Below are positions 5,845 to 6,938 of a stretch of DNA of 6,938 nucleotides, piece by piece (the stretch's first letter is position 1; the number at the start of each line of letters is the position of its first letter). The notes below the pieces were generated by a model. The model did not search any database. It saw only the letters and a list, made by a program, of their open reading frames with translations, and was not told the DNA's origin. The DNA comes from an uncultured Candidatus Saccharibacteria bacterium (GTDB lineage Bacteria; Patescibacteriota; Saccharimonadia; Saccharimonadales; Saccharimonadaceae). The stretch is from NCBI GenBank assembly GCA_916049555.1, contig CAJZIB010000039.1:1-6938 (forward strand), written 5' to 3'. The position numbers and the translations under genes were made by a program.

Positions 5845-6549
5845 ATGTTTAGTACACCACGAAAAACATCATCCAGCAAACTTAGCCTTTCTATTTTTGC
5901 ATCTTTCTGCTGCCTACTTCTTGGCGTTTTTTCTACCACGCAGACAATCTTTCTATCTCACCCAGTCTATGCCGAAGATGATATCCTCAAAAATGTCACC
6001 CATCGCAAATTAAATGACACTGAACGTGGCAATATTTCTATGAACTGTGCGTCCATCCAAACCAGTCTTAAGAATGTACAGAGGAACGATTCAAAAACTC
6101 GTGTTATCCTAGGAACTAATTACCAGACACTACTCTCGAATTACATATCGCCACTTAATATACGTCTGATCAAGAATAACCTACCAGACTCTACCCTAAT
6201 CTCCATTCAATCCGAGACTATCACTTCTAGAAATAGTTTCACCAATCTTTTCGTGACATATAGTCAGCATCTTGAGTCATTAATTTCTATTGATTGTAAA
6301 AATCAGCCCGACACTTTTTATAGTGAATTAGAAAATGTACGCTTCTTACGTAGTCAATTAGAAGAATCGGTCAACAAAGTAAATATAGCACTTTCAAACC
6401 ACCTCAAGTCCGTTAATCAGCTTAGAGAAAAGTTGTCCAATAACTCCACCGACTCAACCCCAACCTCCACCAAGAGTAATACAACTGAAGATTCTTCGAT
6501 AACGCAAACAAATATTACATCTAGTCAAAACGAGGAAAAATCAAGATGA
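5845..6549 (+). CDS. Secreted helical protein with Ser/Thr-rich tail, function unknown
   Basis: I do not recognise a named family. The 234-residue product begins with a Sec signal peptide: basic n-region (R6, K7, K12), hydrophobic core (about 13-37) and a probable signal peptidase I site after PVYA (A43/E44). C22 and C23 lie inside the hydrophobic core without a lipobox context. The mature part (44-195) looks mainly alpha-helical, with C68 and C151 as the only cysteines, a possible disulfide. Its core includes TRVILGTNYQTLLSNYISPL and a FLRSQLEESVNKVNIALSNH helix. Residues about 199-234 are a low-complexity Ser/Thr/Asn tail (SNNSTDSTPTSTKSN...) ending in charged residues, like a wall-spanning linker or glycosylatable stalk; no LPxTG or second membrane segment is seen. 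Its stop overlaps the next start (ATGA), so the two genes are probably translated together. A role at the cell surface is inference only. Confidence 0.85.
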   Translation: MFSTPRKTSSSKLSLSIFASFCCLLLGVFSTTQTIFLSHPVYAEDDILKNVTHRKLNDTERGNISMNCASIQTSLKNVQRNDSKTRVILGTNYQTLLSNYISPLNIRLIKNNLPDSTLISIQSETITSRNSFTNLFVTYSQHLESLISIDCKNQPDTFYSELENVRFLRSQLEESVNKVNIALSNHLKSVNQLREKLSNNSTDSTPTSTKSNTTEDSSITQTNITSSQNEEKSR

Positions 6550-6902
6550 TAAAATTTAACCTACGCGGCAATACCTCAAGCGGTGGCAAAGCCTTAATTC
6601 GCCTTGGCCTCTTGGCTACTATTATTGCCATCATTACTACTAGCATTTCTCTTTATTTTTATCACGCCAGTGGAGATATTTATATCGACCGATCTCGTCC
6701 TGGCTTTCTACCAGAAAAACATGAGAACTCTCAGATAGATGAAAACCTCACCTATCGTTTTTCCGAAGATGGTTCTATTTCTGCGAAAGATCTCGAGGAG
6801 TATTTACAAAATATCAAACCAGTCATCAACAATATTAATGACGTCAAAAAGCCTTTCGCAAAAGATAGCTTATCCGATCAATCATTAGGTATTGCAAAAT
6901 AG
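6546..6902 (+). CDS. Single-pass membrane protein, function unknown
   Basis: The 118-residue product is not a family I can name. A short positively charged N-terminus (K3, R7, K15, R19) precedes one hydrophobic helix (about 20-39, GLLATIIAIITTSISLYFYH), predicting N-inside, C-outside topology. No signal peptidase site follows, so the helix is probably an anchor. The outer part has SGDIYIDRSRPGFLPEK right after the membrane, then an acidic region (DENLTYRFSEDGSISAKDLEEYLQNI), and is complete with a TAG stop. It lacks a type IV prepilin cleavage motif and cysteines. GAGGA (6532-6536) is 9 nt upstream of the ATG, and the start overlaps the stop of the upstream gene by ATGA, so the pair is probably co-expressed and may act together outside the membrane. 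Further operon genes could lie beyond the contig end. Confidence 0.83.
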   Translation: MIKFNLRGNTSSGGKALIRLGLLATIIAIITTSISLYFYHASGDIYIDRSRPGFLPEKHENSQIDENLTYRFSEDGSISAKDLEEYLQNIKPVINNINDVKKPFAKDSLSDQSLGIAK

Positions 6903-6929
6903 CCAAATTCTCCAATTCCATACTTTACA

Positions 6930-6938
6930 AGATCGGAA
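6930..6938 (+). other. Illumina adapter remnant at the contig end
   Basis: The final nine bases, AGATCGGAA, equal the first nine bases of the standard Illumina adapter (AGATCGGAAGAGC) in read-through orientation and sit exactly at the 3' end. A chance match of nine bases at that exact position is about 1 in 262,000. They should be treated as artificial. The stretch 6903-6929 before them holds no visible feature. Confidence 0.8.

Noticed and set aside
6546..6902. Type IV pilin-like protein
   Set aside because: The hydrophobic segment starts near residue 20 without the Gly/Phe-Thr-Leu-x-Glu cleavage motif, so it is better read as a plain membrane anchor.
1..6938. CRISPR array, tRNA, rRNA or insertion sequence
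   Set aside because: No regularly spaced repeats, cloverleaf-like segments, rRNA motifs or transposase frames were seen on either strand.

Overview
The window looks like a whole metagenome-assembled contig, or the end-to-end core of one, from a small-genome bacterium living on a human host. Gene content, AT-rich compact spacing, a divergent acetate kinase, a class III ribonucleotide reductase and apparently leaderless genes beside genes with strong Shine-Dalgarno sites suggest Candidatus Saccharibacteria (TM7) or a close Patescibacteria relative. That placement is inference; the window has no rRNA or other phylogenetic marker. The standard genetic code fits: TAA, TAG and TGA all act as stops.

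Both ends look artificial. Bases 1-55 read as human LINE-1 ORF2, in frame and close to the L1 sequence I know, and then switch abruptly to bacterial sequence. The last nine bases (6930-6938) equal the first nine bases of the common Illumina adapter. Only about 56-6929 should be treated as bacterial.

Layout from left to right. (1) 68-286, minus strand: a small Cys/His-rich protein of unknown function. (2) 287-491: a divergent control region with a sigma70-type promoter and two NrdR boxes whose starts are 32 bp apart, upstream of nrdD. (3) 492-3445: the nrdD-nrdG operon, which makes dNTPs without oxygen; an intercistronic hairpin lies between the genes. (4) 3426-3503: two hairpins separate nrdG from the convergent ackA, and each overlaps a stop codon. 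(5) 3495-4688, minus strand: a divergent acetate kinase (ATP from acetyl phosphate). (6) 4689-4797: a divergent promoter region with a perfect CIRCE operator. (7) 4798-5703: a DnaJ/CbpA-type co-chaperone without the zinc-finger domain, under CIRCE control. (8) 5845-6902: a two-gene unit encoding a secreted protein and a single-pass membrane protein of unknown function, joined by an ATGA overlap.

The recognised genes fit a fermentative anaerobic or microaerophilic lifestyle: substrate-level ATP production, oxygen-independent dNTP synthesis sensed by NrdR, and an HrcA-type heat-shock response. The best candidates for undescribed biology are the secreted/membrane pair and the small Cys/His protein. 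The regulatory sites are the best-supported new annotation.
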